A stretch of DNA of 64,000 nucleotides from Lewinella sp. JB7 (GCF_024297185.1 NZ_JANCTD010000008.1:1-64000), one strand, 5' to 3'; counted from the stretch's first letter, positions 45,619-54,255 are shown. Numbers and translations: made by a program. The notes: a model not told the origin generated them from the letters alone.

Positions 45619-45804
45619 AGGCAAAATGAATGTGTATACGCCCGATGACTACAATATAATATTGTGTATTTAAGACGAGAGGTTAATAAAATTTTGTTTG
45701 CTTACGGGGGGGGGAGGGTCGAAACAAAAGGCTTTCCAGAGCTTTATCCCCCGCCTAACCGTCCCCACACACGCGGCGAAAAAATTGTAAAAAGTTGAAA
45801 CCCC
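45619..45804. promoter_or_regulatory. Noncoding gap before terminase: palindrome, G9 tract, candidate promoter/cos
   Basis: 186 nt. It contains GTATAC (near 45634), the perfect inverted repeat ACAATAT-A-ATATTGT (45651-45665), AT-rich DNA, a run of nine G (45706-45714) followed by AGGG, and a second A-rich stretch before the terminase ATG. It is the only sizeable gap in the left part of the module, so it is the likely late promoter and/or cos region. Neither is proven. Confidence 0.5.
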
Positions 45805-46209
45805 ATGCCTGACCAAAAACCCACCCTCCCCCCGAGCCCGGAGGAGATCGCCGAAGCCATCCGCAAACGCGCCGCCAAGGAGGTCCGGGCCGTGAAGACC
45901 TACCTGCGAAAGTGCAACGGACTGGAGAAAGTCGACGCCTCAACGCTGGAGCGCTTCGCCCTGGCGGTGGCGGAGTTCGAGCACTTCACCGAGTACCTGC
46001 AGCGCAAGGGATATACCCGCGTGGACAAAAACGGGGACCCCCGCCGGCGGCCGGAGGTGTTCCTGCGCAAGGACGCCGACGAGGCCATCAGCCGCTACGC
46101 CAAGCTGCTCGGCATTGATCGCAACTTTCGTGAGAAGGGCAGGGGGGAATCGCTGGCCAAGGGCCGCCGGCCGGTGGATAAAATCGGTCGCCTGCGTAAA
46201 GTGTCCTAA
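45805..46209 (+). CDS. Phage terminase small subunit (P27-like)
   Basis: A 134-residue basic helical protein. The position before the large subunit, the length, and the helical pattern (LERFALAVAEFEHFTEYLQR, then PEVFLRKDADEAISRYAKLLGI) fit the P27-type small terminase that recognises the packaging site. The C-terminus is Lys/Arg-rich. Its TAA overlaps the ATG of the large subunit (TAATG), so translation is coupled. Confidence 0.8.
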   Translation: MPDQKPTLPPSPEEIAEAIRKRAAKEVRAVKTYLRKCNGLEKVDASTLERFALAVAEFEHFTEYLQRKGYTRVDKNGDPRRRPEVFLRKDADEAISRYAKLLGIDRNFREKGRGESLAKGRRPVDKIGRLRKVS

Positions 46210-47894
46210 TGCCCTCGGCCGTCCCCGCCTGGATACACTACATGGAGGACGTTCTGACCGGACGTCGTCTGGCCGGGCGACTGGAACGGCTCTCCGTGGA
46301 GCGCTGCGTGCGCATGGCGATGGACGATCGGTTCACGTTTGACTTTGCCGAGGCGGCCCGGGTCATCGAGATCTTCGGATACTTCCGGCACACCAAGGGT
46401 AAGTACGCCGGGAAGCTCTTTGAGTTGATGCCGTGGCAGGAGTATTTCCTGGCCATGCTCTACGGCATGAAAAAGACGGGTACTGACCTACGGACGTTCC
46501 GCAAGGGGCTGCTCTGCGTCCCCAAAAAGAATGGTAAGTCCGAATTCGCCGGAGCGATCGGTGTGCTGATGACCTTCTTCGAGAACGAGGAGGGGGCCGA
46601 ATGCTACTCGGCGGCCAACAAGCTGGACCAGGCGGTCTACAGCTGGGAGGCGGGCATGAAGATCCTCAAACGGCTGCGCCACGAGAGCGAAAGCATCAAT
46701 CAGGACCTGGCACTCTACAATTCGACCAACAACCGTAACCTGATCAATCTGGCCAACGATAGTTTCTTCCGGCCCATTAGTTCGGACTCCAAAACCCTGG
46801 ACGGAGTAAATCCCCACCTGGCGCTGATCGATGAATACCACGAGGCCAAAGATTCAAGTATTCCCGACAACATGGAATCCGGTAGCGTTGCGCGCGAGCA
46901 ACCCCTCCTGCTCTATACCACCACCCGCGGGTTCAACCCCCTGGGACCTCTATACCAGTTCGAGCAAAGCTGTATCCGGATCCTCGAGGGAGATCAGGAG
47001 GACTTTACCCTGCTGCCGATGATCTATACCCTGGACGAGGGAGATGACTGGGAGGACGAAGGCGTTTGGGAAAAAGCAAACCCCGGCCTGGGCCGTACCC
47101 CGACCCTCGACGGCCTGCAAACGATGTACACCAAGGCCCGTAACGAAGGTTCCACGGCCGAGATCAACTTTAAGACTAAAAACCTCAACCTGTGGGCGAC
47201 AGTCGAAGAGCGTTGGATCAAGCATTCCGACTTCATCAGCGGATGCAGCCGGTGGGATCCGGCGGAGCTGGCGGGCTTGCGCTGCTTTGGAGGCCTTGAC
47301 CTGGGAAAGACCCGTGACTTCACGGCCATTGCCTACCTGTTCCCTCCCCAGGCTCACTTTGATCGTTACCGGGTGCTGATGCGCTACTTTCTTCCGGAGG
47401 AAAGTGCCGAGGAACTGATTCGTAAGGACATGGTACCCTACTTCGACTGGCAGTCAAAGGGCTACATCACCCTCACCCCCGGAAACGTCATCGATCTGGA
47501 CTACATCTTCTCGGTCATTCTGCAGGATCACGCTCTGTTCGACCTGAAGGGGATGTCCTACGATCCCTGGAATGCCACGCATCTGGCGACGAAGCTCACT
47601 GCCGAGGAGGTCCGGATGAACGAATTCAGGCAGAATACGGGCACCTTCAACGAGCCGATCACCAAGATGGAGAATGTTATTCTTACCGGTGAGCTCGATC
47701 ACGCATACAATCCGGTATTGGGCTGGAATTTTGGTAACGTGGTGCTGTACCGCGATCCCAACGGCAACGTAAAGTTTGACAAGAATCGCTCCCGCTCGAA
47801 AATCGACGGGGCAGTGGCTTTAGCAGAGGCATTTGGCGAATACCTCGATTTCAAACTGGAGGAGACTCCTGAATTCACCATATCATGGATGTGA
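46209..47894 (+). CDS. terL: Phage terminase large subunit
   Basis: A 561-residue packaging motor of the Terminase_1 family. Walker A is VPKKNGKS (104-111) and Walker B LALIDEYHE (204-212), giving the ATPase. The C-terminal nuclease has the RNase-H-like motif FGGLDLGKTRDFTA (~360-373) and later acidic positions near SYDPWNA and SKIDGAVA. It cuts the concatemer and drives DNA into the prohead. It overlaps the small gene at 47885. Confidence 0.95.
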   Translation: MPSAVPAWIHYMEDVLTGRRLAGRLERLSVERCVRMAMDDRFTFDFAEAARVIEIFGYFRHTKGKYAGKLFELMPWQEYFLAMLYGMKKTGTDLRTFRKGLLCVPKKNGKSEFAGAIGVLMTFFENEEGAECYSAANKLDQAVYSWEAGMKILKRLRHESESINQDLALYNSTNNRNLINLANDSFFRPISSDSKTLDGVNPHLALIDEYHEAKDSSIPDNMESGSVAREQPLLLYTTTRGFNPLGPLYQFEQSCIRILEGDQEDFTLLPMIYTLDEGDDWEDEGVWEKANPGLGRTPTLDGLQTMYTKARNEGSTAEINFKTKNLNLWATVEERWIKHSDFISGCSRWDPAELAGLRCFGGLDLGKTRDFTAIAYLFPPQAHFDRYRVLMRYFLPEESAEELIRKDMVPYFDWQSKGYITLTPGNVIDLDYIFSVILQDHALFDLKGMSYDPWNATHLATKLTAEEVRMNEFRQNTGTFNEPITKMENVILTGELDHAYNPVLGWNFGNVVLYRDPNGNVKFDKNRSRSKIDGAVALAEAFGEYLDFKLEETPEFTISWM

Positions 47895-48133
47895 TCACCC
47901 ACCTTACCGCCAAAGAACGCGCTGCCGTCAAGTATGCCCTCGACCTACACGGTACGGACGCCTACTTCGTCCGCTACTATAAACTACTGAGCGGCCCCGT
48001 CACCGCGGAGGAAGCCTACCAGGAGCTGGAAGCCGAACTGGTGGACCTCACCGGGCGCCGGCGCTACCAGGACTATCAATCCTTCCGCAAGAAGCGCTGG
48101 CAGTACTGTACCCGGCTGTCTACGCGCAAATAA
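47885..48133 (+). CDS. Small phage protein of unknown function
   Basis: An 82-residue protein between the terminase and portal genes. Its start overlaps the last codons of terL by 10 nt. It is helical and basic at the C-terminus (YQSFRKKRWQYCTRLSTRK). No family recognised. The position suggests a packaging or portal accessory role. Confidence 0.6.
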   Translation: MDVITHLTAKERAAVKYALDLHGTDAYFVRYYKLLSGPVTAEEAYQELEAELVDLTGRRRYQDYQSFRKKRWQYCTRLSTRK

Positions 48134-48154
48134 TCTGACTACCGTCTAAACTCG

Positions 48155-48169
48155 GTCAACGGAGTTGAC
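48155..48169. repeat. Inverted repeat upstream of the portal gene
   Basis: GTCAAC (48155-48160), GGA, GTTGAC (48164-48169): a perfect 6-bp inverted repeat in the 70-nt gap before the portal ATG. It could be an operator or a small RNA hairpin. Confidence 0.4.
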
Positions 48170-48203
48170 GCGATCGACGGCCCGCCCGGCGGATTTTTGG
48201 GCC

Positions 48204-49517
48204 ATGACCGCCACGGTAAACAAGGTTGGAGTACTGAAGCGCCTGGAATCCGCCTTTTTGCCGTCCGCCTGGACCGCCGAGGGGAGAACCTCCGTAGCTA
48301 CGACCGCCGCCGCGCCTACCCGTGCGACGGAGCGTCGGTCCACAGGGCTACCAACGGAACTAAAGGGCAATATGGACGGCCCCACCGTGGCGATGCTGCT
48401 GAAGGGTTGGGGCTTTGACGTCAGCCAGGTCACCGAATCCACCGCCCAGTCGATCCCGGCCTTTAATCGGGCCATTGAGGTCGTTGCCAGCCAGATCGCC
48501 AGCCTGCCGGTCGGGGTGTTCGTTGACACCGAGGACGGCGGTAACCGCGCGGCCGTGGAACACCCGCTGCACGATATGCTGCAGTTCCGGGTGCACCCCC
48601 TGGTAAATTCATACGACTTTCGGGCGGCCGTAGTCCGTCAACTATTTCTGAAGGGCGAGTGCTTTGTCATCATGCGCTACGCCGGCGGCGACTTGCGGCG
48701 GCTGGAGATGCCGACCATCCGGCCGGAGGTTGTTGAGGGGCGCGGCGGCAAATTCCACTACGTATTTGAGGGAGAGGCGGTCGACTCCGCCAACGTGCTT
48801 CACTTCAAGATCAACAGCGCGGACGGCGTGCGGGGGCAGGGGAGTGTTGCCCTGTTTCGGGCCACCTTTGAGCGCATCCTGGCCGAGATCGAGCTCGGCC
48901 GCGTCTACTTCACCAACGCCGGCCAGGTGAGCGGCCTGCTGGTGCCCGACCAGCCCATGAACCCAAAGCAGGCCGAACAGGCCATGGCCGTCTGGAACGG
49001 CCAGAACGTGGGCAAGGAAAAGACCGGAAAGATCGGCATGCTTCCCCACGGCTTCAAGTACCTGAAGATCGGCTCGACGATGAGCGATAACCAGATGGCC
49101 GAAGCCCGCAAGGCCACCATTCAGGACATTGCCAACATCACCGGGGTGGACGCCCTGCTGCTCGGCAGCCTCGAGGGCAGCACCTTCAACAACGTCGAGG
49201 AGAGCAACCGCAAGTTCGTGCAGTTCACTCTGCGGCCTATCATCAAGCTCATCGAGGATGAGATGAATTCGAAGTGCTTTTCCACCGAGGAGCGCCGCAC
49301 CCACTACGTCCGCTTCAACGTGGACGGTCTGCTCCGTGGTGATACGAAGAGCCGCGGCACCTTCTACGCCGTCATGCGCAACGTCGGCGCAATGAGCCCC
49401 AACGAAATCCGGGCCCTGGAGAACATGGCCCCCTACGAAGGCGGCGATCGCTACGACATGCCTCTGGCCTCCAATGTGAAACCCGAAAACGAAAAACCCA
49501 TTGGTCAAGATCAATAA
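48204..49517 (+). CDS. HK97-family phage portal protein
   Basis: A 437-residue portal. Typical features are GFDVSQVTESTAQSIPAFNR, VVASQIASLPVGVF, EHPLHDMLQFRVHPL and ANITGVDALLLGSLEGSTFNNVEE, which match HK97 gp3-type portals. It forms the dodecameric ring at the packaging vertex. ATG 48204 is chosen; a TTG at 48165 would extend it by 13 residues. The 3' end overlaps the protease gene by 17 nt. Confidence 0.92.
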   Translation: MTATVNKVGVLKRLESAFLPSAWTAEGRTSVATTAAAPTRATERRSTGLPTELKGNMDGPTVAMLLKGWGFDVSQVTESTAQSIPAFNRAIEVVASQIASLPVGVFVDTEDGGNRAAVEHPLHDMLQFRVHPLVNSYDFRAAVVRQLFLKGECFVIMRYAGGDLRRLEMPTIRPEVVEGRGGKFHYVFEGEAVDSANVLHFKINSADGVRGQGSVALFRATFERILAEIELGRVYFTNAGQVSGLLVPDQPMNPKQAEQAMAVWNGQNVGKEKTGKIGMLPHGFKYLKIGSTMSDNQMAEARKATIQDIANITGVDALLLGSLEGSTFNNVEESNRKFVQFTLRPIIKLIEDEMNSKCFSTEERRTHYVRFNVDGLLRGDTKSRGTFYAVMRNVGAMSPNEIRALENMAPYEGGDRYDMPLASNVKPENEKPIGQDQ

Positions 49518-50118
49518 CCCCATCGAGCACCGCCACTTCGAAGTGGACACGCGCGCCGAGCCCGCCGCCGACGGACGTACGATCTCGGGCTACGCCGCGG
49601 TGTTTTCCGAAGTGGCCGAGATCTCCGGCTGGTTTCACGAACGCATCGAACCGGGTGCCTTCGACGGCTGCGATATGTCGGACGTCCGTGCCCTGTTCAA
49701 CCACGACGCGAACCACGTCCTGGCGCGCTCCAAGTCCCGTACGCTGACCCTTGAAGTGGACAGCCGCGGACTGAAGTACACCTTCACCGCGCCCGAAACC
49801 ACGATCGGTAACGATGTGCTGGAGATGATTCGCCGCGGTGACATCTCCCAATCCTCCTTTGCCTTTCGCGTGAAGGAAACCAGCTGGGTCGACAACTACA
49901 ACGGCCAGAACGTCGACCTGCGCAAGATCCTCAAGATCGAGGTGGTGCGCGACGTCAGCCCGGTCACCTATCCGGCCTACGACATCACCACCGTGGACGC
50001 CCGCTCCGCACCGACCGGCGACGCCGCACCCGCGGACCCGCCCCGCCCCGAAACACCCAAAACCGTCTTCAGCGAGCGCTTTGCCGAGGACATCAAATTC
50101 TTTACCACCCGGCTCTAA
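49501..50118 (+). CDS. HK97-family prohead protease (S78)
   Basis: A 205-residue maturation protease. His68 in ALFNHDANHV and a Ser near 118-119 in ISQSSFAF fit the catalytic pair of the U35/S78 family, and DVSPVTYPAYDITTV is the usual C-terminal signature. It cleaves the capsid delta domain after prohead assembly. There is no upstream ATG; TTG at 49501, inside the portal 3' end, is the probable start and keeps the full N-terminus. Confidence 0.92.
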   Translation: MVKINNPIEHRHFEVDTRAEPAADGRTISGYAAVFSEVAEISGWFHERIEPGAFDGCDMSDVRALFNHDANHVLARSKSRTLTLEVDSRGLKYTFTAPETTIGNDVLEMIRRGDISQSSFAFRVKETSWVDNYNGQNVDLRKILKIEVVRDVSPVTYPAYDITTVDARSAPTGDAAPADPPRPETPKTVFSERFAEDIKFFTTRL

Positions 50119-50138
50119 GCCGACAACCCATTTCTACT

Positions 50139-51485
50139 ATGACCAAGAGTCAGGAATTGCGGCAGAAGGCCGCTCAGAAGAACAAGGCCTTCGGGGCCCT
50201 CCTCCAAAAGGTAGCCGACGAAGGCCGCTCCTACACCGAGGACGAGCAGAAGCAGGCCGATACGCTGCGCTCCGAAATCGAGGACCTCGAAAAGCGTGCC
50301 ACGGACCTCGAGTTCGTCGAAAAGCGTGATGCGGACGCCGCCGCTGCCGCCGCCGCCGCCGCCCGCAACGTAGCCACGCAGGCCGGCGGTAACCCTTCCG
50401 ACCGGGGGGAAGCCCGCGAGCAGGATCAGAAGGTGCGCGAGTACCGCTTCACGTCCGCCCTGCGCTCCTTACTACGTAACGAACCCCTCTCGGGCGTAGA
50501 GAAGGAGATGCAGGAAGAGGCCCGCTCCGAGGCCGCCAAGTTCGGCCACTCGGTACAGGGTGCGGCCGTTCCCAGCTTCTTTCTGGAAGCACGCGCCACG
50601 GCGACCACCGTCAGTGCCCCCAGCGCCGGGGTTACGGTTGACCGCCGCCTTACGGGGCTGGTGGAGCAGTTGCGCCCCGAGCCCATGGTGGAACGCATGG
50701 GCGCCAACGTCATTACCGGCCTGACCGGGAACCTCGAGGTACTGCGCCAGACCGGCGCTACGGTAGCCAGCTGGGCCGGGGAGATCGATCCGGCCCCCGA
50801 AACCACGCCCGCCTTCGGCAGCTTCACGCTGAGCCCGAAGCGGCTTACCGCCTACACCGAAGCCAGCCGCCTGCTGCTGCTGCAGTCGAGCCTCCCGCTC
50901 GGCTACGAGAACTTCCTGCGCCGCGACCTGCGCATCGCCAATGAGCTGGCCCTCGATAAGGCCCTCATCGACGGTAGCGGTACGGGCGCCGTACCCCAGG
51001 GTATCCTCAATACCCCCGGCATTGGCTCCGTCGCCGGAGGCGCCAACGGGGCGGCCCTCGATCGGATCCACCTACTGGCCCTCGTGGCCGCGGTGGTCGA
51101 CCTGGATGCCGGCACCGACACCATGGCTTTCCTGACCAACACCAAGGCCAAGGCCAAACTGATGGCCACCAAGCTGGACGCCGGCAGCGGCCGCTTCCTG
51201 ATGGAGGACGGTCAGGGTACCCTGCTCGGTTACCGCGCCGGTTTCTCCAACCAGGTGCCTTCCGACCTGACCAAGGGCACCGGCACCGACCTGTCGGCGG
51301 TCATCTTCGGCGACTTCCGCCAGCTGATGGTTGGCCAGTGGGGTGGTCTCGACCTGGTGGTCGACCCCTACACCAAGGCGCGCAACGCTACGGTGGCGCT
51401 TACCATCAACTCCTTCTGGGATGCCGCCGTGCGCCAGCCCGCCGCCTTTGCCGCGATGAAGGACGCCATCACCACCCTCTCGTAA
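50139..51485 (+). CDS. HK97-fold major capsid protein
   Basis: A 448-residue capsid protein with an N-terminal delta/scaffold domain: a coiled coil at ~1-65 and an Ala-rich linker at ~66-80. The HK97 core follows, with ASWAGEIDPAPETTPAFGSFTLSPKRLTAY split over the E-loop region, LIDGSGTGAVPQGILNTPG and FLTNTKAKAKLM. The delta domain is presumably removed by the adjacent protease. It begins 20 nt after the protease stop. A long hairpin lies just after its stop. Confidence 0.95.
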   Translation: MTKSQELRQKAAQKNKAFGALLQKVADEGRSYTEDEQKQADTLRSEIEDLEKRATDLEFVEKRDADAAAAAAAAARNVATQAGGNPSDRGEAREQDQKVREYRFTSALRSLLRNEPLSGVEKEMQEEARSEAAKFGHSVQGAAVPSFFLEARATATTVSAPSAGVTVDRRLTGLVEQLRPEPMVERMGANVITGLTGNLEVLRQTGATVASWAGEIDPAPETTPAFGSFTLSPKRLTAYTEASRLLLLQSSLPLGYENFLRRDLRIANELALDKALIDGSGTGAVPQGILNTPGIGSVAGGANGAALDRIHLLALVAAVVDLDAGTDTMAFLTNTKAKAKLMATKLDAGSGRFLMEDGQGTLLGYRAGFSNQVPSDLTKGTGTDLSAVIFGDFRQLMVGQWGGLDLVVDPYTKARNATVALTINSFWDAAVRQPAAFAAMKDAITTLS

Positions 51486-51491
51486 CCCCAG

Positions 51492-51525
51492 TTTAGCCCG
51501 CTGGTGAGTCCACCGGCGGGCTAAA
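51492..51525 (+). terminator. Strong hairpin after the capsid gene (partial terminator or mRNA stabiliser)
   Basis: TTTAGCCCGC (51492-51501) pairs with GCGGGCTAAA (51516-51525), extended inward by GGTG/CACC. A flanking A/T-rich end but no long T run follows. It probably protects or attenuates the capsid transcript, giving high capsid and lower downstream expression. Confidence 0.65.
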
Positions 51526-51543
51526 ACGCAGTAATCATCAGAC

Positions 51544-51990
51544 ATGAAAAAAGTAATTTTCACCAAAAGCCCCACGTGCGAGCCCTGGAAACTGGCCTAC
51601 GACGAGGGCGACACCGCTACCCTGAAAAACGACGTGGCCGACGACCTGATCCGGGCCAAATTCGCCGTCGACTTCGAGGACGAGTCGGCCGCCGTAGCCT
51701 CCACCGTTCCCGCCGAGATCGGTCCCGAAGCCGAGGCCGCCGCTGAGGAACGCGCTCAGGCCATCGCCGACGCCGAAGTGGGCAAGGAAACTCTGGCCGA
51801 AGCCCACCGCGCCGACGTGCAAGCCGCCGCAAAGGATGCCGGCTTGCAGGAGCGCAAGATTCAGGAGGCCAAGAAGGAAGCCGAAATCGAAAAGGCCGAG
51901 CTCAACGTCAATGATGACGAGCAGGCCATTACTCCCGACCCCAAGACCGCCACTAAGAAGTCGGGCGGTAAGAAGTCGTCCAAGAAGTAA
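51544..51990 (+). CDS. Small head-module protein with Ala/Glu/Lys-rich tail
   Basis: A 148-residue protein. The first ~45 residues (KVIFTKSPTCEPWKLAYDEGDTATLKND) resemble a small domain seen after capsid genes in many phages. The rest is a charged coiled-coil-like stretch (~55-125) ending in a Lys-rich tail (KKSGGKKSSKK). It could be a decoration, scaffold or DNA-contacting head protein. Position between capsid and connector supports a head role. No firm family. Confidence 0.6.
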   Translation: MKKVIFTKSPTCEPWKLAYDEGDTATLKNDVADDLIRAKFAVDFEDESAAVASTVPAEIGPEAEAAAEERAQAIADAEVGKETLAEAHRADVQAAAKDAGLQERKIQEAKKEAEIEKAELNVNDDEQAITPDPKTATKKSGGKKSSKK

Positions 51991-51999
51991 GCCCCCGCC

Positions 52000-52512
52000 A
52001 TGGCCACCGTAATCACTCCACCCGCTTTCGAGCCGGTAACCGTGCAGGAAGCCAAGCGCTGGCTGCGCGTGGACCACAGCGAAGATGACGCGCTGATCGG
52101 CTCGCTCATCCGCGCGGCCCGGGAGTGGGTGGAGCATTACACGAATACGGCTTTCGCGCAGCGAACGCTTGAGGTGACCGGCTACCGGATGGTGTATGGT
52201 GCCGGACCGGGCATCGGGCCCATCGAGGAGGTTGTCAGTGTCACCGTCGGCGATACTACTCTTGCTCCTGCGGATTACTACCTCAGCCAGACCTACCCCT
52301 ACGATACAGTACTGCTGCACGCCCGCGCCACGGATGTGCTGACCGTTCGGGTGAAGGTAGGGGAGGCTACCGTAGCCGACGACGTACCCGACGTGGTGAA
52401 GGTGGCCATGCAGCTCATCATCACCGAGAATTACGAAAAGCGCACCGACCGCATCCGCAAAATGCCCACCGCCGCCGAAAACCTCCTAAATCCGGTGCGC
52501 AGATGGGTTTGA
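52000..52512 (+). CDS. Phage head-tail connector protein (gp6-like)
   Basis: A 170-residue connector. VTVQEAKRWLRVDHSEDDALIGSL and REWVEHYTNTAFAQRTLEV are the classic gp6/YqbG signature. It forms a ring beneath the portal. The 3' end overlaps the adaptor gene by 10 nt. Confidence 0.92.
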   Translation: MATVITPPAFEPVTVQEAKRWLRVDHSEDDALIGSLIRAAREWVEHYTNTAFAQRTLEVTGYRMVYGAGPGIGPIEEVVSVTVGDTTLAPADYYLSQTYPYDTVLLHARATDVLTVRVKVGEATVADDVPDVVKVAMQLIITENYEKRTDRIRKMPTAAENLLNPVRRWV

Positions 52513-52853
52513 TCGGACAAATGCGGCACCGGGTAACTATCCAGCCCCTCACCGTCTCCCGCGGAGAACTAGGGGCCCAGGTGGACACCTACGCCACGGG
52601 CGGTCGTACCGTGTGGGCAGCCGTAAACTACAAGACCGCCGGCAGCGATGAGCGGCAGGCGGGTAAACAGGTGGTTGCGCGTACCCGCATCGAGGTGATC
52701 GTGCGCCGCGAGAGCGGACCGGTGCGGACCTCGGACCGGCTGCACTTCGACGGTGACGTACTGCAGGTCGATAGTGTGCTGCGCACCGGGGAACGACTCG
52801 AATACCTGCTCATCGAATGTCACCAGGTGGGCGAGCAAAAAGTAGGCAGCTGA
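52503..52853 (+). CDS. Phage head-tail adaptor (SPP1 gp16-like)
   Basis: A 116-residue stopper/adaptor of the head-tail joining family. The N-terminus GLIGQMRHRVTIQPL and the WAAVNYKTAGSDERQAGKQV block are typical. It closes the connector channel before tail attachment. Its TGA overlaps the next ATG (TGATG). Confidence 0.9.
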   Translation: MGLIGQMRHRVTIQPLTVSRGELGAQVDTYATGGRTVWAAVNYKTAGSDERQAGKQVVARTRIEVIVRRESGPVRTSDRLHFDGDVLQVDSVLRTGERLEYLLIECHQVGEQKVGS

Positions 52854-53368
52854 TGGGACGCGGACAACTCAGCAACGCACGCCTGATCAACCGCGAGATC
52901 GACGCCTGGATCGGTAAGGTCGAGGACTCCGTCAAGGACTTTGATCGCCGCGACCGTAAGCGCATCCTCTACAAAGGAGCGCAGCCCCTCGTGCGGGCGG
53001 CCCGTAAGCTGGCTCCCAAATCAGCCCGGGCTCACTACCGGCGGAACAAGGGGGACAAGGAACCCATCAAATACAACCCCGGAAACGTCCGGCGGGCCAT
53101 CAAGCGGCTTGACCTGCGGCGCAGCAAGGATGCTTACGTCGGCGTTCAGAACCGACGCAAGAAGGTGCGGGAGTACGGCGGCCCCGGCCAGCCCGTGGAC
53201 CCCTACTACGCCGCCATGATCTACGGCAGTGCCGCGGCCTTTAAGCGGCGGGTACTGACCCCGGCCGTAGTGAGCACCCGGCAGCAGATCGTGGGGGAGG
53301 TCAAAAAGGCTTCCCTGACGGCCATCAAGAAAAACGCCCGCCGACAAGGCATCAGTACCGGCGCCTGA
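52853..53368 (+). CDS. HK97 gp10-like head-tail joining protein
   Basis: A 171-residue basic protein. ILYKGAQPLVRAARKLAPKS and the late YAAMIYGSAAAFKRRVLTPAV fit the HK97 gp10 family, which sits at the head-tail interface. ATG 52853 is chosen because it overlaps the upstream stop; a longer frame would start inside the adaptor gene. Confidence 0.82.
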   Translation: MGRGQLSNARLINREIDAWIGKVEDSVKDFDRRDRKRILYKGAQPLVRAARKLAPKSARAHYRRNKGDKEPIKYNPGNVRRAIKRLDLRRSKDAYVGVQNRRKKVREYGGPGQPVDPYYAAMIYGSAAAFKRRVLTPAVVSTRQQIVGEVKKASLTAIKKNARRQGISTGA

Positions 53369-53370
53369 GT

Positions 53371-53757
53371 ATGAACGCTGAATACGCCATACACGACCTG
53401 CTGAGCGAGCGCACCGAGCTCACCGCCCTGGTGGCCGATCGGATCTACCCGGTCATGCTCCCGCAAAACGTTGCGGTGCCGGCCGTGCTGATCAATCAGC
53501 TCTCCGAGCGGCAGGTGATCGGCAAGGACGGACCGGTCGCCAGCGGCTGGGAATTCCAGATCGACATCATGGCCCTGGATTACCCCACGGTGCGCCAGAT
53601 CGCCCGCGAGGTAAAGCAGGCCCTCAATTGGCAGACCCGGGAGCTCGACACGGGCCAAACCGTGCGCACCGTGTTCGACGACGAGAGCGACGCGGCCTTC
53701 GAGCCGGAACAAAAATATTACCAAATCGTGCAGGAATACCGCGCGCGAAAACTCTAA
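53371..53757 (+). CDS. Tail completion protein (DUF3168)
   Basis: A 128-residue protein. The N-terminus HDLLSERTELTALVADRIYPVMLPQ is split over the first DUF3168 strands, with AVPAVLINQLSE and the late QKYYQIVQEYRARKL. In SPP1-like phages this protein completes the tail end for head joining. It starts 2 nt after the gp10-like stop. Confidence 0.88.
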   Translation: MNAEYAIHDLLSERTELTALVADRIYPVMLPQNVAVPAVLINQLSERQVIGKDGPVASGWEFQIDIMALDYPTVRQIAREVKQALNWQTRELDTGQTVRTVFDDESDAAFEPEQKYYQIVQEYRARKL

Positions 53758-53780
53758 TCATTCCCTAAAACCCTTGCATC

Positions 53781-54215
53781 ATGGCCTCCACTGGCGTCAT
53801 CAACGGTACCAACTTCCGGCTCTACGTCGACGGCAAGCCCCTCGGCCACGCCACCTCCTGCACGATCTCCTTTTCCATGGAAACCCGGGAAACGGTGGAT
53901 AAGGACAGCGTGGGTGGTTACGCCAGCGCCGAAGCCGGTAAGCGGTCCTACTCCATCTCCTTCGAGGGCTTCCTCTCCGAGGACACCACCCTCAACACCG
54001 TAGCGGTGAACAGCGTAGCCGGACTGCTGGCTGTCTTTAACTCTGACGCCAAGTTCGCCTGGCGCGCCACCACCGATGTGGTCGGCGACGTGCTGTTGAG
54101 CGGCAGCGGCCTGATGTCCGATTTCTCCCTGACGGCCCCCGTCGAGGAAAACGGCACGATCTCCGGCACCATCACCGGCGTTGGCGCTCCGACCATCGGC
54201 GCGGTACCCGTATAG
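53781..54215 (+). CDS. Phage major tail tube protein
   Basis: A 144-residue tail-tube protein of the TP901-1 type. NGTNFRLYVDGKPLGHATSC, then METRETVDKDSVGGYASAEA and SGTITGVGAP, match this small tube family. It polymerises around the tape measure. Its location just before the frameshifted chaperone genes agrees. Confidence 0.88.
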   Translation: MASTGVINGTNFRLYVDGKPLGHATSCTISFSMETRETVDKDSVGGYASAEAGKRSYSISFEGFLSEDTTLNTVAVNSVAGLLAVFNSDAKFAWRATTDVVGDVLLSGSGLMSDFSLTAPVEENGTISGTITGVGAPTIGAVPV

Positions 54216-54255
54216 ACCGTAAATCCTCACCACCAACGACAAACACAGCAGTAGT

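Noticed and set aside
48170-48203. Terminator-like CCGCC/GGCGG followed by T run before the portal gene
   Set aside because: The loop would be a single base, so the stem cannot form as drawn; a terminator inside the head operon is also unlikely.
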